A DNA stretch of 64,000 bases from Bacteroidia bacterium (lineage in GTDB: Bacteria; Bacteroidota; Bacteroidia; Palsa-965). A model generated the notes under the pieces. The model did not search any database and was not told the origin of the DNA. It worked only from the letters and a program-made list of their open reading frames with translations. Where the stretch lies: assembly GCA_025454955.1 (NCBI GenBank), contig JALONL010000013.1, forward strand, positions 62,001 through 126,000, written 5' to 3'. Positions 51,169 to 62,200 of this stretch are shown one piece after another. Every line of letters starts with the position of its first letter. Position 1 is the stretch's first letter. Made by a program: the position numbers and the translations under genes.

Positions 51169-53211
51169 ATGAAAAAATTTATCTGGTCGTCTGCGGCTCT
51201 GGCTTTATTGATTGCCTGTTCGGAAGCTGCGGCCGATAAAAAGCCTGAAACTCCTGCCCGCGACATTGTGGCCGAAAATGTGGACTCGACGGTAAACCCC
51301 GGCGATAACTTTTTCCGTTTTGCCAACGGGCGCTGGATTAAAAACAACCCGATTCCCAACTCAGAAAACAGTTGGACCATTGGCCATATGGTGCGCGATG
51401 AAATAAACACCAACCTGCGCCGTATAAACGAAGATGCCGCCAAGGCCAAGGCCGCCAAAGGCAGCGACACACAGAAAATAGGCGATTTCTGGAGCACCGC
51501 CATGGACTCGGTAAAAGCCGATAAGCTGGGCGTAACTCCGCTTCAGAAGGAACTCGGCATGATTAATTCGGCCACCGACCTTAAAGGCATTATCAGCACT
51601 GCACTGGCGCTTGAGCCGCTGGCCACGGGAGTTTTCTGGGGCGCATACATTGGCCAGGATGCCCGCAACAGCGAGGTAATGGCCGTGGGGCTTTATCAGG
51701 GCGGCATAGGACTTGATGAGCGCGAGTATTACCTCGACAACGATTCGGCCACCAAAACCATTCGCAGCGAGTATCAGGCACACATTGGCCGTATGCTTGC
51801 CCTGCTGGGCCAAACCGAAACCGAAAAAGCCGCCGCTGATGTAGTGGCGTTCGAAACCAAACTGGCACAGGTATCGCGCAAACTCGAAGAGCGCCGCGAC
51901 CCGGAAAAGAACTACAATAAAATGTCGGCGGCCGATATGACCCAAAAACTCACTCCTTCCATCGACTGGGCTGCGGCCTTTGCCGGCTTTGGCCTTAAAA
52001 ATGTGGACTCCATAATTGTAGGCCAGCCCGAATTTTACAGCGGTCTCGAAAAAGCCATGAAATCGACTCCGGTGCCGGTGCTTCAGAACTACATGCGCTA
52101 TCACCTGGTAAGTACCTATGCCGAGTATTTGTCGAAACCCATTGACCAGGAGAACTTCAACTTCTACGACAAAACTCTTTCCGGTGCCCGCGAGCAGCGT
52201 CCGCGCTGGAAACGTGTACTCAATGCCGAAGGCAACGCAATGGGCATGGTGCTGGGCAAACTCTTTGTGAAAGAATATTTTCCCGAACGAGCCAAAAAAC
52301 GATACAGTGATATGGTGGAAGCCGTGCGCGAAGTATATGCCGAACGCATCAAGGCACTTTCCTGGATGGACGAAAGCACCAAACAGAAAGCCCTCAACAA
52401 ACTTAGCACCATGAAAAAGAAAGTGGGCTATCCGGATGTGTGGAAAGACTATTCGAAACTCGAAATCGGCACCGGCTCGTATTGCGAAAATATGATGAAT
52501 GCGTCGCGCTGGATGTTTAACGACATGATTTCGAAATACGGCAAACCGGTTGACCGCAACGAGTGGGAAATGACCCCGCAAACCTACAATGCCTACTACA
52601 ACCCCTCGAACAACGAAATTGTACTGCCCGCAGCCATCTTCGCCATTCCCGGTATGCCCGACTCGCTCATCGACGATGCCGTGGTGTATGGCTACGGCGG
52701 TGCCTCTACCATTGGTCACGAAATTACTCACGGTTTCGACGACGAAGGCCGCAAGTTTGATGCGAGTGGAAACCTGAAAGAATGGTGGACAAAAGAAGAT
52801 GCCGATAAGTTTGTGAAACGCGCACAGGTAATGGTCGATCAGTTCGACAATTACGAACCGCTGCCCGGCAAACGCATCAACGGCAAGGCCACATTGGGCG
52901 AAAACATTGCCGACTACGGCGGAATCCTGCTCGGCCTCGAAGCATTCAAAAAAACAGAGCAGTACAAAAAAGGCGAAAAAATTTCGGGCTATACACCCGT
53001 GCAGCGTTACTTCCTCGGCTACGCACTGGGCTGGCTGGGCCACCAAACCGAAAAGCAACTCACCAAACGGCTTATGACCGATGTACACTCGCCTGCCGAG
53101 TGGCGTGTAAACGGCCCGTTTGCCAATATTCCCGAATTCTACACCGCCTTTGGTGTAAAAGACGGTCAGGCCATGTGGCGCCCCGACAGCCTGCGGGTGC
53201 AGATCTGGTAA
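51169..53211 (+). CDS. M13 family metallopeptidase (PepO/neprilysin-like) lipoprotein
   Basis: 680 aa. Signal helix and LLIACSEAAADK lipobox. The M13 N-terminal motif NPGDNFFRFANGRWI is followed by the long helical domain. The catalytic motif is HEITH at residues 517-521 in GHEITHGFDDEGRKFD, with ENIADYGG as third zinc ligand region, AYYNPSNNEIVLPA upstream and a C-terminal MWRPDSLRVQIW. An exported zinc endopeptidase for small peptides. Confidence 0.95.
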   Translation: MKKFIWSSAALALLIACSEAAADKKPETPARDIVAENVDSTVNPGDNFFRFANGRWIKNNPIPNSENSWTIGHMVRDEINTNLRRINEDAAKAKAAKGSDTQKIGDFWSTAMDSVKADKLGVTPLQKELGMINSATDLKGIISTALALEPLATGVFWGAYIGQDARNSEVMAVGLYQGGIGLDEREYYLDNDSATKTIRSEYQAHIGRMLALLGQTETEKAAADVVAFETKLAQVSRKLEERRDPEKNYNKMSAADMTQKLTPSIDWAAAFAGFGLKNVDSIIVGQPEFYSGLEKAMKSTPVPVLQNYMRYHLVSTYAEYLSKPIDQENFNFYDKTLSGAREQRPRWKRVLNAEGNAMGMVLGKLFVKEYFPERAKKRYSDMVEAVREVYAERIKALSWMDESTKQKALNKLSTMKKKVGYPDVWKDYSKLEIGTGSYCENMMNASRWMFNDMISKYGKPVDRNEWEMTPQTYNAYYNPSNNEIVLPAAIFAIPGMPDSLIDDAVVYGYGGASTIGHEITHGFDDEGRKFDASGNLKEWWTKEDADKFVKRAQVMVDQFDNYEPLPGKRINGKATLGENIADYGGILLGLEAFKKTEQYKKGEKISGYTPVQRYFLGYALGWLGHQTEKQLTKRLMTDVHSPAEWRVNGPFANIPEFYTAFGVKDGQAMWRPDSLRVQIW

Positions 53212-53229
53212 GCATCACACATTTATTTG

Positions 53230-53264
53230 CAAAGCGCAATTGTACATCGTACAGTTGCGCTTTG
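53230..53264 (+). terminator. Hairpin after the M13 peptidase gene
   Basis: CAAAGCGCAA (53230-53239) pairs with TTGCGCTTTG (53255-53264), and an inner TGTAC/GTACA pair extends the stem. The T-tract is weak, so it may act as a terminator or leader hairpin for recX. Confidence 0.65.
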
Positions 53265-53277
53265 TAATTTAGAGCCT

Positions 53278-53766
53278 GTGAGCCACACACCCGAAAAAAA
53301 AATTACCGACCCTGCCCTTGCCCTTACCAAAGCGCAGAAATGGTGCGCCTTTCAGGAACGCAGCCAGCAGGAAACCCGCGACAAACTTTATAGCTGGGGC
53401 CTCTGGCCCGAGGCCATCGAAAATATCATTGCCGAATTAATAAGCACCAATTTCCTCAACGAAGAACGTTTTGCCGAAGCTTTCGTGAGCGGAAAATTCC
53501 GCATCAAACAATGGGGAAGGGTAAAAATCAAAATCGAACTTAAACAACACCGTGTCAGCGAACCCATCATACGCAAAGCACTCGCCACCATCGACCCGCG
53601 CGAGTATGCGCGTGTGCTGAAAAAAACGGCCGAAAAAAAAGCACGTACTGAAAAGGAAAAGCATCCGCAGAAAAGAAAATACAAGCTAGCACGCTATCTT
53701 ATTTCTCGCGGATTTGAACAGGATATGGTAATGGAAGTGCTGGAAGAAATACTCAGCAGTGAATAA
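53278..53766 (+). CDS. recX: Regulatory protein RecX
   Basis: 162 aa from GTG 53278; a frame extension to TTG 53227 would run through a hairpin. Three-helix RecX repeats: KAQKWCAFQERSQQETRDKL, LISTNFLNEERFAEAFVSGKF, KIKIELKQHRVS and the C-terminal KLARYLISRGFEQDMVMEVL. RecX limits RecA filaments; recA is not in the window. Confidence 0.88.
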   Translation: MSHTPEKKITDPALALTKAQKWCAFQERSQQETRDKLYSWGLWPEAIENIIAELISTNFLNEERFAEAFVSGKFRIKQWGRVKIKIELKQHRVSEPIIRKALATIDPREYARVLKKTAEKKARTEKEKHPQKRKYKLARYLISRGFEQDMVMEVLEEILSSE

Positions 53767-53771
53767 CGGGA

Positions 53772-54350
53772 ATGGACAACACATCGTTTATTAAATCAAT
53801 TTTCGACCCTTACTTTGAAGCACCTGCTGAGGTATGGCATTCTTTTGCCGCCGAAATGAGTGAAAGAGAATTCAGAAAAAATCAGCTTATAAAACAGTCG
53901 GGACAAAAAGAAGATTTCCTGAATATTATTGCAGAAGGCTCGGCCGGAATATTTATGCAGCAGAAATTGCAAACAATATGTCTCGACCTGTGCTATGAAC
54001 GCGATGTATGCTGTGATTATATGTCGTTTCTCACCCGGCAGAAAACACCGCTTTATGTGCAGGCTCTCGAACCGGTAAAACTGCTTTCCATATCGCACAC
54101 TGTATTGCAACACATATACGACAATTCGCTTACCGGGAATCAAATTGGCCGCTCGGCAGCCGAGGCATTGTTTGTGCATAAACAAAACCAGCAGATCGAA
54201 TTGCTTACCCTCACCGCCGAAGAACGTTATTACCGTTTAATGGAAAAGCAACCGCAAATTATTTTGCGCACCCCCTCCAAACATATTGCCTCCTATCTCG
54301 GCATTACCCCCGAAAGCATAAGCCGGATCAGAAAAAACACCACAGGATAG
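53772..54350 (+). CDS. Crp/Fnr family regulator
   Basis: 192 aa. An N-terminal cyclic-nucleotide-binding-type beta roll (FRKNQLIKQSGQKEDFLNII) and a C-terminal HTH (SKHIASYLGITPESISRIRK). The usual cAMP-contact residues are not evident, as in many Bacteroidota members. It begins 5 bp after recX. The target genes are unknown. Confidence 0.88.
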   Translation: MDNTSFIKSIFDPYFEAPAEVWHSFAAEMSEREFRKNQLIKQSGQKEDFLNIIAEGSAGIFMQQKLQTICLDLCYERDVCCDYMSFLTRQKTPLYVQALEPVKLLSISHTVLQHIYDNSLTGNQIGRSAAEALFVHKQNQQIELLTLTAEERYYRLMEKQPQIILRTPSKHIASYLGITPESISRIRKNTTG

Positions 54351-54412
54351 CATTACTTATCACAGATCAATTTTATTGGTGCTGATTGCGGTATTCCTTT
54401 GCAGAAAAAAAC

Positions 54413-55342
54413 ATGAGACTTACCGCATTCTTACTTTTTGCACTTTTTACCGCCGCATGTACACCCGAGAAATCACTTACCGTAACCCCTGCCGCAGAAC
54501 CGCGCTGCCATTGTGAGGGAAGCGGAAAATACACCATCATTCTCGATGCAGGAATGGGCGGCTGGTCGGTTTTCTGGAAACCTGTGTTTAACACGCTGAA
54601 GAAAACAAACCGGGTTTGCCTTATTGATCGTGCCGGATACGCATCTGCGGAGGTGCCTGCATCAGCACGCGATGCCCGCACCGTTGCACAGGAATTGCAC
54701 AAACTGTTTCAGAAAAACGGGTTAACCGGAAACCTCATTCTCGGCGGGCATTCCATGGGCGGTTTGCATGTGCGGATGTATCAGACACTTTATCCCGGCG
54801 AAGTAAAAGGGCTTATGCTTATTGATGCCGCGCACCCGCAGCAATTTGAAAGCCTGCCCGCAGCATTTGGCGAAAATGCCAAAAAACAACCCGAATCGCT
54901 CGAAAAAGTAATTGCACTGGCAAAGAAAGACCGGCTGAAGTATGCCAAAAATAAAATACCGCTCAACGGCATTCCACCCTACCTGCAAAACGAATACTAC
55001 GCCGTAACCACACAACCCGAATATTACTTCACCTTAAAAGCCGAAACAGAAAATTTCGCACAGTCGCTGGCCGAAACGAAAGAAACACCGCGACTTTTAG
55101 ACAGTTTACCGCTGCTTGTGATGGCTTCGGCAAACAGTATGCACCCGGCTATTTTCCCGGGCAAATCAAAAAATTATTCTTTTGAAGAGCACAACAAAAT
55201 CTGGCTCACCTTACAAAAAGAACACGCACAGCTTTCGTCAAATACCATGTACGTAGAAAGCCGGAGCGATCATTACCTCATGCTCAATGACTCTGCAGGC
55301 ACAGCGAGCGCAATTCTTAATTATTACCGAAAAAATTTCTGA
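54413..55342 (+). CDS. Alpha/beta-hydrolase lipoprotein
   Basis: 309 aa from ATG 54413 (TTG 54386 is an alternative without a signal). FTAACTPEK lipobox. The hydrolase fold has IILDAGMGG, the nucleophile elbow GGHSMGGLH, DAAHP and the His in SRSDHYLML near the end. A Ser esterase or lipase-like enzyme of unknown substrate. Confidence 0.85.
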   Translation: MRLTAFLLFALFTAACTPEKSLTVTPAAEPRCHCEGSGKYTIILDAGMGGWSVFWKPVFNTLKKTNRVCLIDRAGYASAEVPASARDARTVAQELHKLFQKNGLTGNLILGGHSMGGLHVRMYQTLYPGEVKGLMLIDAAHPQQFESLPAAFGENAKKQPESLEKVIALAKKDRLKYAKNKIPLNGIPPYLQNEYYAVTTQPEYYFTLKAETENFAQSLAETKETPRLLDSLPLLVMASANSMHPAIFPGKSKNYSFEEHNKIWLTLQKEHAQLSSNTMYVESRSDHYLMLNDSAGTASAILNYYRKNF

Positions 55343-55346
55343 TCAA

Positions 55347-55835
55347 TCAATTCGACAGCTTATCGAAAAAGCCTTCGTCTTTCATTACTTCCAGCGCCTG
55401 CAGCAAACATTCTTTCGAATCGTAAATGCTGAAACGGCGGCGGGCAGCTTTTCCGTTGGCATCGGTGTAATACACAATAAACGCATCGTTGCCAATGGCG
55501 CGGCGGTGATACTTTACACTGAGAATATCATCGCGCATAATGGCCGGCGTATCGGTAAAACCAAACATCCGGTATGCCGCAAAGGCCGAAAAACCGGCCA
55601 GGGTAAGTGTTAATGCAGCCAGCAGGTAATAATCAGATATTATCATTACCACACAAAAGAAAAGCATGATAAGCGCAGCCACGCTCATGCCAATTACCTC
55701 TAACCAGAGTTTTTTACCGGTGGGTGAAGGCAATACTGCCGGAAGTTCTTTTTTGGCAACTACAAGTCTGTCGGCCAGTATGTGGCAGTAAGTTCCATCG
55801 GCTAATACAAAATGCGGATGCTGCGGTTCATTCAT
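55347..55835 (-). CDS. Two-helix membrane protein, unknown function
   Basis: 162 aa from ATG 55835. A short soluble start, two helices at about 50-100 (EVIGMSVAALIMLFFCVVMI and YYLLAALTLTLAGFSAFAA), then a soluble beta-rich C-terminus. No family recognised. A TACCTTTG box (55847-55840) precedes the start. Convergent with the hydrolase gene, 4 bp apart. Confidence 0.7.
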   Translation of the reverse strand: MNEPQHPHFVLADGTYCHILADRLVVAKKELPAVLPSPTGKKLWLEVIGMSVAALIMLFFCVVMIISDYYLLAALTLTLAGFSAFAAYRMFGFTDTPAIMRDDILSVKYHRRAIGNDAFIVYYTDANGKAARRRFSIYDSKECLLQALEVMKDEGFFDKLSN

Positions 55836-56005
55836 GGCGCAAAGGTAACACTCGCTTTGCAACTAAGTAAACAGGGCATTGTAAATACTTACAAATGGGT
55901 TTGGATGATTATGTAAACTATTTCTGTTAATAATTAAAAAAATAAAAACTATTAACTAAACAAAAAACATTCCGTTAAACTTACAAACACCTAAAACCCA
56001 CACAC

Positions 56006-57211
56006 ATGAAAATCCGGTTTATTCTTTTTGTTGCCCTTGCCCTTATTTATGGGTATTGCGGCTGTAAGTGCCATGAGTTCGATCCCACAGGAAAAATCAA
56101 CGATTTAGCACCTACCATAAAAGTGTTAGGAGATGATATAGTTTATACCGAACGACAGGTAATTGATTTAAAAACGCAGCAACCGGTAACTATTCAGTTA
56201 AAAATGGATATTGTTTGCCATAAAGATGATGCGGCAAATGCGGCACCACGTCCTCTTGTAATTTTCTTTCATGGGTTCAATCCTATTCAATATTTCAAAC
56301 ACGGAGCCGAATCCTACAAATATTACAAGCAGGATACACATGGTTATTTAATGCTGGACTTTGCCAGAAAGCATCATTGTGTAGTGGCATTTGTTCAATA
56401 TGTAACAACTACACTTAAATGGGATGATTTTGCTATTGATTTTGCTAAAGGCGGGCAATGTGGCAATAAAGATGATATAATTCCATTGATTGATACGCTG
56501 GAAGAGAAGCGCAATACCTATTTTTCTATCGCTCAGGGGAAAGATGCCATTCGTTTCCTTAAATCAAGGCATACAGAGTATAACATAGACATAAACAATA
56601 TCACATTAGTGGGATTCAGTGCAGGCGGTGGAATTGCCGCAGGTGCAGGTTTTATCACCGATCCTGCATTCAGGCCAGCCTGGTCGTTTACACAACCTTC
56701 AATTACATACAACTCCACAAATAAATTCCCTGACCAGAAATTAAATTTAATACTAACTGGTATCAAATTAAAACCTGAAAACTACTGCAATAAAATATCA
56801 TATTTGCCCCCTACATTCCCCAATCCTATTCCCAGAATCGATCTCGGCAGTATAGAAGGAAGAAACACCAGTACATACAATTCATCTGTAAAAAATGTAG
56901 CATTGCTTTGTTCAGGACTTCCCAATTTGGTAAGCATAAAAGCAGGCGGGCCCCGTTTATTTGTTTTCGGCGACGATAAAGACGAGAGACTGGTTCCATT
57001 ATTAGACCAAACAAAATTCAGTTGCTCAAATAAAAAACCATTTTCTATTTTCAGCGAAATAATAACCAAGGCCAAAGCGGTAGGTTATCAGGAAGGTATA
57101 AATCTGAAAGTTGTTCCATCATATACCAAAGAACACAACTACTCGATTAAAGGACCTCTTGCCGGCAGCTACATCACTGTAGTAGATGCAATCTGGGCAT
57201 TCATCAAATAA
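56006..57211 (+). CDS. Alpha/beta-hydrolase lipoprotein, AT-rich
   Basis: 401 aa. Signal helix and GYCGCKCHEF lipobox region. The hydrolase fold shows LVIFFHGFNP, the nucleophile elbow GFSAGGGIAAG, an Asp in FVFGDDKDE and a late His in KEHNYSI. It resembles the PHB-depolymerase/feruloyl-esterase-like group, with a DIIPLIDTLEEKRNTYFS insert. Its codon use is more AT-rich than its neighbours, suggesting recent acquisition. Substrate unknown. Confidence 0.78.
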   Translation: MKIRFILFVALALIYGYCGCKCHEFDPTGKINDLAPTIKVLGDDIVYTERQVIDLKTQQPVTIQLKMDIVCHKDDAANAAPRPLVIFFHGFNPIQYFKHGAESYKYYKQDTHGYLMLDFARKHHCVVAFVQYVTTTLKWDDFAIDFAKGGQCGNKDDIIPLIDTLEEKRNTYFSIAQGKDAIRFLKSRHTEYNIDINNITLVGFSAGGGIAAGAGFITDPAFRPAWSFTQPSITYNSTNKFPDQKLNLILTGIKLKPENYCNKISYLPPTFPNPIPRIDLGSIEGRNTSTYNSSVKNVALLCSGLPNLVSIKAGGPRLFVFGDDKDERLVPLLDQTKFSCSNKKPFSIFSEIITKAKAVGYQEGINLKVVPSYTKEHNYSIKGPLAGSYITVVDAIWAFIK

Positions 57212-57228
57212 CGAAAAACAACAGGAAA

Positions 57229-57990
57229 CTACATCTTCCGCAACTGCTCCCGGAACGACTTCAAAAACTTAGTCGCATACACAAAGTCCGAAAGCTCTTT
57301 CACGTCGGCCGTGAGGATTTCATGGCGGTTGCCTTCCCAAAGTTTTGCGCCCTTGTGCAGGAAGGCAATCTTATCGCCAATTTCGAGTACCGAGTTCATG
57401 TCGTGAGTAATGACAATGGTAGTCATCTTATACTCCTCGGTAATTTCCTGAATGAGTTCGTCGATGCGGATGGCGGTGAGCGGGTCGAGGCCGGAGTTGG
57501 GTTCGTCGCAAAACAGGTAGCGGGGTTTGAGCGAAATGGCGCGGGCAATGGCCACACGTTTTTTCATGCCTCCGCTTATTTCGGCGGGATAAAGTTTGGC
57601 GGCCTGGGGCAGGTTTACGCGTTCGAGGCAAAACATGACGCGGTCGAGCTGTTCGGCCTCGCTCATATTCGTAAACATTTTCAGCGGAAACTTCACGTTC
57701 TCCTCCACCGTCATCGAATCGAAAAGCGCACCGCCCTGAAAGAGCATACCAATTTGCTGGCGTACATCTTTGCGGTCTTCAAAACCCATGTGCAGGAAGT
57801 CTTTGCCGTCGTAAAGTACTTCGCCGGTTTCGGGCGTAATAAGCCCTACCATGCATTTTGAAAGTACCGATTTGCCGGTGCCGCTTTCGCCGATAATCAG
57901 GTTGGCCTTGCCCTGTTCGAAGGTGAACGAGAAATCGCGCAGTACGACTTTCTCGCCAAATGCCTTGTTCAAATGCTTTACCTCGATCAT
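57229..57990 (-). CDS. mlaF: ABC transporter ATP-binding protein, MlaF type
   Basis: 253 aa. Walker A GESGTGKSVLSK at about 35-46, signature ISGGMKKRVAIARA (Ile for Leu), Walker B YLFCDEPNSGLDP, and the H-loop ITHDMNS. With the MlaE permease it drives phospholipid movement across the periplasm. The ATG overlaps the mlaE stop by 4 bp. No MlaD gene follows on this strand. Confidence 0.93.
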   Translation of the reverse strand: MIEVKHLNKAFGEKVVLRDFSFTFEQGKANLIIGESGTGKSVLSKCMVGLITPETGEVLYDGKDFLHMGFEDRKDVRQQIGMLFQGGALFDSMTVEENVKFPLKMFTNMSEAEQLDRVMFCLERVNLPQAAKLYPAEISGGMKKRVAIARAISLKPRYLFCDEPNSGLDPLTAIRIDELIQEITEEYKMTTIVITHDMNSVLEIGDKIAFLHKGAKLWEGNRHEILTADVKELSDFVYATKFLKSFREQLRKM

Positions 57991-58736
57991 GCCAGCAGAA
58001 GTTGGGTGAGGAGGAAGTTAAAACACAGCAATGCAATAATGCTATACACTACGGCATTGGTGCTCGACTGCCCTACTTCGAGCGAGCCGCCTTTGGTATA
58101 ATAGCCATGATAGGCCGATACTGAAGGAATGATAAAGCCAAACACGGCCGTTTTTATAAGTGCATAAAACACATTGTACGGACGGAACTCATACTGAATA
58201 CCATACACAAATTCGTAAGGCGTTACCACACCGGCCGCCACGCCCAGCACAAAACCGCCAATATGCCCCAGAAACATAGAAATCATTACTACGAACGGGA
58301 ATATGGCCACCGAGGCCACAATTTTAGGCAGCACCAGAAAACTGGCAGAGTTTACACCCATTACGTCAAGCGCATCAATCTGCTCAGTTACGCGCATGTT
58401 GCCTATTTCGGAAGCAATGCTCGAACCTACCTTGCCCGCCAGGATAAGACTTACAATGGTGGGCGAAAATTCGAGAATGATGGAATCGCGGGCGGCCAAA
58501 CCTACGGCGTAAAGCGGAATCCAGGGGCTCTCGAAGCCGAATGCGGCCTGAATGGTAATAACCGCGCCCATAAACACCGATATAATGGCCACAATGCCCA
58601 ATGAACCTATGCCAATGGCATCCACTTCATGAAAGAAGCGTTGCCAGAAAATCTTCCGCTTTTCGGGACGGCGGAAAACCTGACTCATGAGCAGCCAATA
58701 ACGGCCTATGTGGAAAAAAAGACGTACCGGATTCAT
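57987..58736 (-). CDS. mlaE: MlaE family lipid transporter permease
   Basis: 249 aa. The MlaE core motifs are FMGAVITIQAAFGFES, LILAGKVGSSIASEIGNMRV and EQIDALDVMGVNSASFLVLPK. Five or six helices. The permease of the lipid-asymmetry system. A TATTTTTG box lies at 58754-58747. Confidence 0.95.
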   Translation of the reverse strand: MNPVRLFFHIGRYWLLMSQVFRRPEKRKIFWQRFFHEVDAIGIGSLGIVAIISVFMGAVITIQAAFGFESPWIPLYAVGLAARDSIILEFSPTIVSLILAGKVGSSIASEIGNMRVTEQIDALDVMGVNSASFLVLPKIVASVAIFPFVVMISMFLGHIGGFVLGVAAGVVTPYEFVYGIQYEFRPYNVFYALIKTAVFGFIIPSVSAYHGYYTKGGSLEVGQSSTNAVVYSIIALLCFNFLLTQLLLA

Positions 58737-58800
58737 TCGAGAGAGGCAAAAATAGCGATTATTTTGGGGCTGCCGATTTCCAGCAGTAACACTAGCAAAA

Positions 58801-59205
58801 TCAACGTCTCATCAGTATGGGTTCATAATCTTCAAAGGGAACTAAGCTGTCTGGCCGAATTTGGTAAAGTACACGGCTGCTATCGGAAAATTCAATTCGC
58901 TGGCCGCAGTATGTTTTGGGAAGTAGTTTTTGCACTTCAAGAACAAGCGTATCGGCCTTCACATACCAATTTCCTGAACGATTGAATGGGGGAGCTAAAT
59001 ACTGATCGTCTCCGTTTCGTTCTATGAAAGTAAAGTCTGCATTTAGTTTTAACTCTCTATAGAAAAAGGGTTCCATAAGTCCGGTTATGGTATCCACCAC
59101 AGGAGTCGCATTTGAACAATAGAAACCCGGAACCTGATTAGTGGATGCCGATTCTAACACGACAATTAATAGAGCGGGTAGTATGTAATTTACAACGTAC
59201 TTCAT
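58801..59205 (-). CDS. Secreted 134-aa protein, unknown
   Basis: ATG 59205 is chosen inside a longer frame antisense to the secA end. A signal peptide (MKYVVNYILPALLIVVLESA) is followed by a beta-rich domain (FYRELKLNADFTFIERNG, GNWYVKADTLVLEVQ). The strand-turn pattern with a conserved W is like small lipocalin-type proteins of Bacteroidota. It lies downstream of secA after a terminator. Confidence 0.65.
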   Translation of the reverse strand: MKYVVNYILPALLIVVLESASTNQVPGFYCSNATPVVDTITGLMEPFFYRELKLNADFTFIERNGDDQYLAPPFNRSGNWYVKADTLVLEVQKLLPKTYCGQRIEFSDSSRVLYQIRPDSLVPFEDYEPILMRR

Positions 59206-59219
59206 TTTAACCCAAATAA

Positions 59220-59249
59220 AAAACGAGAACCTCATCAGGCTCTCGTTTT
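59220..59249 (-). terminator. Terminator of secA
   Basis: A 9-bp stem (AAAACGAGA / TCTCGTTTT) with the minus-strand T-run TTTTTTATTT. Confidence 0.88.
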
Positions 59250-59257
59250 TGTATGCA

Positions 59258-62200
59258 TTACTGCCCGTGGCAGTTCTTATACTTCTTACCCGATCCGCAC
59301 GGACAAGGATCATTGCGCCCCACTTTCGGATCCTGACGTACAACCTGCTGCACCACCGGTTGCTGGCGGGGCTGCTGGGGCATTCCGTTTTCGCCCTGAT
59401 GCTGAACGGGCTGCTGCTGCTGTTGCGGCTGTGCGCCCACTTCCTCGCGGGTGGTTTGCAATTTGGGCTGCTGTGCCTGGCGCGGAGGAGCGTTGCGCAG
59501 TTGCTGCTGCTCAATTACATCGGCATCGTTTTTGGGCGGTGCGCCGTGGTAGAGGAATGATACGATTTCGCGGTTGGTTTCGCCGGCCATGCGCTTAAAC
59601 AGGTCGAACGACTCGAACTTGTAAATGAGCAGCGGGTCTTTTTGTTCGTACACCGCGTTCTGCACACTTTGCTTGAGGTCGTCCATTTCGCGCAGGTGCT
59701 CTTTCCAGGCATCGTCTATCATGGAAAGAATGGTGCCTTTTTCAATGGTGGTAATCATTTCGCGGCCCTGCGTTTCGTAGCATTTTTTCAGATTGGCCAC
59801 GGCGTGCATGGTTTTTATGCCGTCGGTTACCGGTGTTACAATGTTCTCGTACTGCGCGGCCTGTGTTTCGTACACGTTTTTCACCACCGGCCAGAACTGG
59901 GCAGCCATGTCGGCCGATTTTTTGCGGTAATGTTCGAGTACGTGCTCGTACACCGAGTCAGAAATGTCGGCAGGCTTGGAGGCCATAAATTCTTCCGACG
60001 ACATGGGTGCTTCGATACCGAACAGGCGCAGGCAGTCGAGTTCAAACTGGCTGTAGTTCTGTGCATCGTGTGCTTCGTTTACCACGTTTTCGCACACATC
60101 GTGCACCATGTTGGCAATGTCGAGCTGCAAACGTTCGCCAAACAGGGCGTTGCGGCGGCGTTTGTAAATTACCTCGCGCTGCGCGTTCATTACATCGTCG
60201 TACTCAATCAAACGCTTACGGGTGCCGAAGTGGTTTTCTTCCACTTTCTTCTGTGCGCGCTCGATAGATTTGGTAATCATGCTGTGCTGAATTACCTCGC
60301 CTTCCTTGAGGCCCATACGGTCCATCATGCGGGCAATACGGTCGGAACCGAACAAACGCATGAGATCGTCTTCGAGCGACACAAAGAACTGCGAAGTACC
60401 CGTATCGCCCTGACGGCCGGCACGACCGCGCAACTGGCGATCCACGCGGCGGCTTTCGTGGCGTTCGGTACCGATAATGGCCAAACCGCCTGCCTCGCGC
60501 ACACCGGGTCCGAGTTTAATGTCGGTACCGCGGCCGGCCATGTTGGTGGCAATGGTTACCGTGCCGGGCAAACCTGCTTCGGCCACAATTTCGGCTTCGC
60601 GCTGGTGCTGTTTGGCGTTAAGTACGTTGTGCTTGATGTTGCGGAGCTTGAGCATACGGCTCAGCAACTCCGAAATTTCTACCGAAGTGGTACCCACCAG
60701 CACCGGACGACCATCGCTCACGCACTTCACAATTTCGTCGATTACTGCATTGTACTTTTCGCGCTTGGTTTTATACACTAAATCCTCGCGGTCTTTACGT
60801 ACAATGGGTTTGTTGGTGGGAATATTTACTACGTCGAGTTTGTAAATGGTCCAGAATTCCTGCGCCTCTGTTTCGGCCGTACCGGTCATACCGGCCAGCT
60901 TGTGATACATGCGGAAGTAGTTCTGCAGCGTAATGGTGGCGTAGGTTTGTGTGGCCGCTTCCACCTTTACGTTTTCTTTCGATTCGATGGCCTGGTGTAA
61001 ACCGTCGGAATAACGGCGGCCATCGAGAATACGGCCGGTTTGTTCGTCCACAATCTGCACCTTACCGTTCATTACCACATACTCCACATCTTTTTCAAAG
61101 AGGCAGTATGCTTTGAGCAGTTGCTGCATGGAGTGTACGCGTTCAGACTTTACGTTGTAATCGCGTATAAATTCTTCCTTGGCAATGAGGCGTTCTTTTT
61201 CGTCGCTGTGTTTGCGTTCGAGTTCTACGAGTTCGGCGGCAAGGTCGGGCAGTACGAAGAAGTGATGGTCTTCGATATTTTTTGAAATGAGGTCGATGCC
61301 TTTTTCGGTGAGTTCGATGGTGTTGTGTTTTTCATCGATCACGAAATAAAGTTCGGCATCCACCTTGTGCATTTCGCGCTGCTGATCCTGCATGTAGAAG
61401 TTTTCGGTCTTTTGCAGGAGTGTTCTCACGCCCTGTTCGCTGAGGAACTTGATGAGGGCTTTGTTTTTGGGCAGTCCGCGGAAGCAGCGCAGCAGGGCCA
61501 TGCCGGCTTCTTTTTCTTTCTCTTTATTGTTTTCGGCTTCGGCAAAAAGTTTTTTGGCGTCGGCCAGAATGGTGTTGAGGTACGAACGCTGTGCGTTTAC
61601 CAATGTTTCCACGCGGGGCTTGAGCTCGTGAAACATGTGGTTGTCGCCTTTGGGTGTGGGGCCAGCAATGATGAGCGGTGTACGCGCATCGTCGATAAGT
61701 ACCGAGTCCACTTCGTCCACAATGGCGTAGTGGTGTTTGCGCTGCACGAGTTCTTCGGGACCGCGGGCCATGTTGTCGCGCAGGTAGTCGAAGCCGAATT
61801 CGTTGTTGGTGCCGTAGGTAATATCGGCCAGGTAGGCCTGGCGGCGGGGCAGCGAGTTCGACTCGTGCATGTCGATGCAATCGACCGTGAGGCCGAGGAA
61901 TTCAAACAGCGGACCGTTCCACTCAGAGTCGCGGCGGGCGAGGTAGTTGTTTACGGTAACTATGTGTACGCCACGTCCGGCAAGCGCGTTGAGGTAAACG
62001 GGCAGAGTGGCTACGAGTGTTTTACCTTCGCCGGTGGCCATTTCGGCAATTTTACCCTGATGCAGAACTGTACCGCCAATGAGCTGTACATCGTAATGCA
62101 CCATGTTCCACTTCACTTCGTTGCCGGCAGCCATCCACGAATTTTTCCAGATGGCTTTGTCGGCTTCGATGCGTATGTGCGGACGTTTTACGGCAAGGTT

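Noticed and set aside
51361..53088. 575-residue open frame on the minus strand
   Set aside because: It lies antisense to the M13 peptidase gene and shows no domain or signal peptide.
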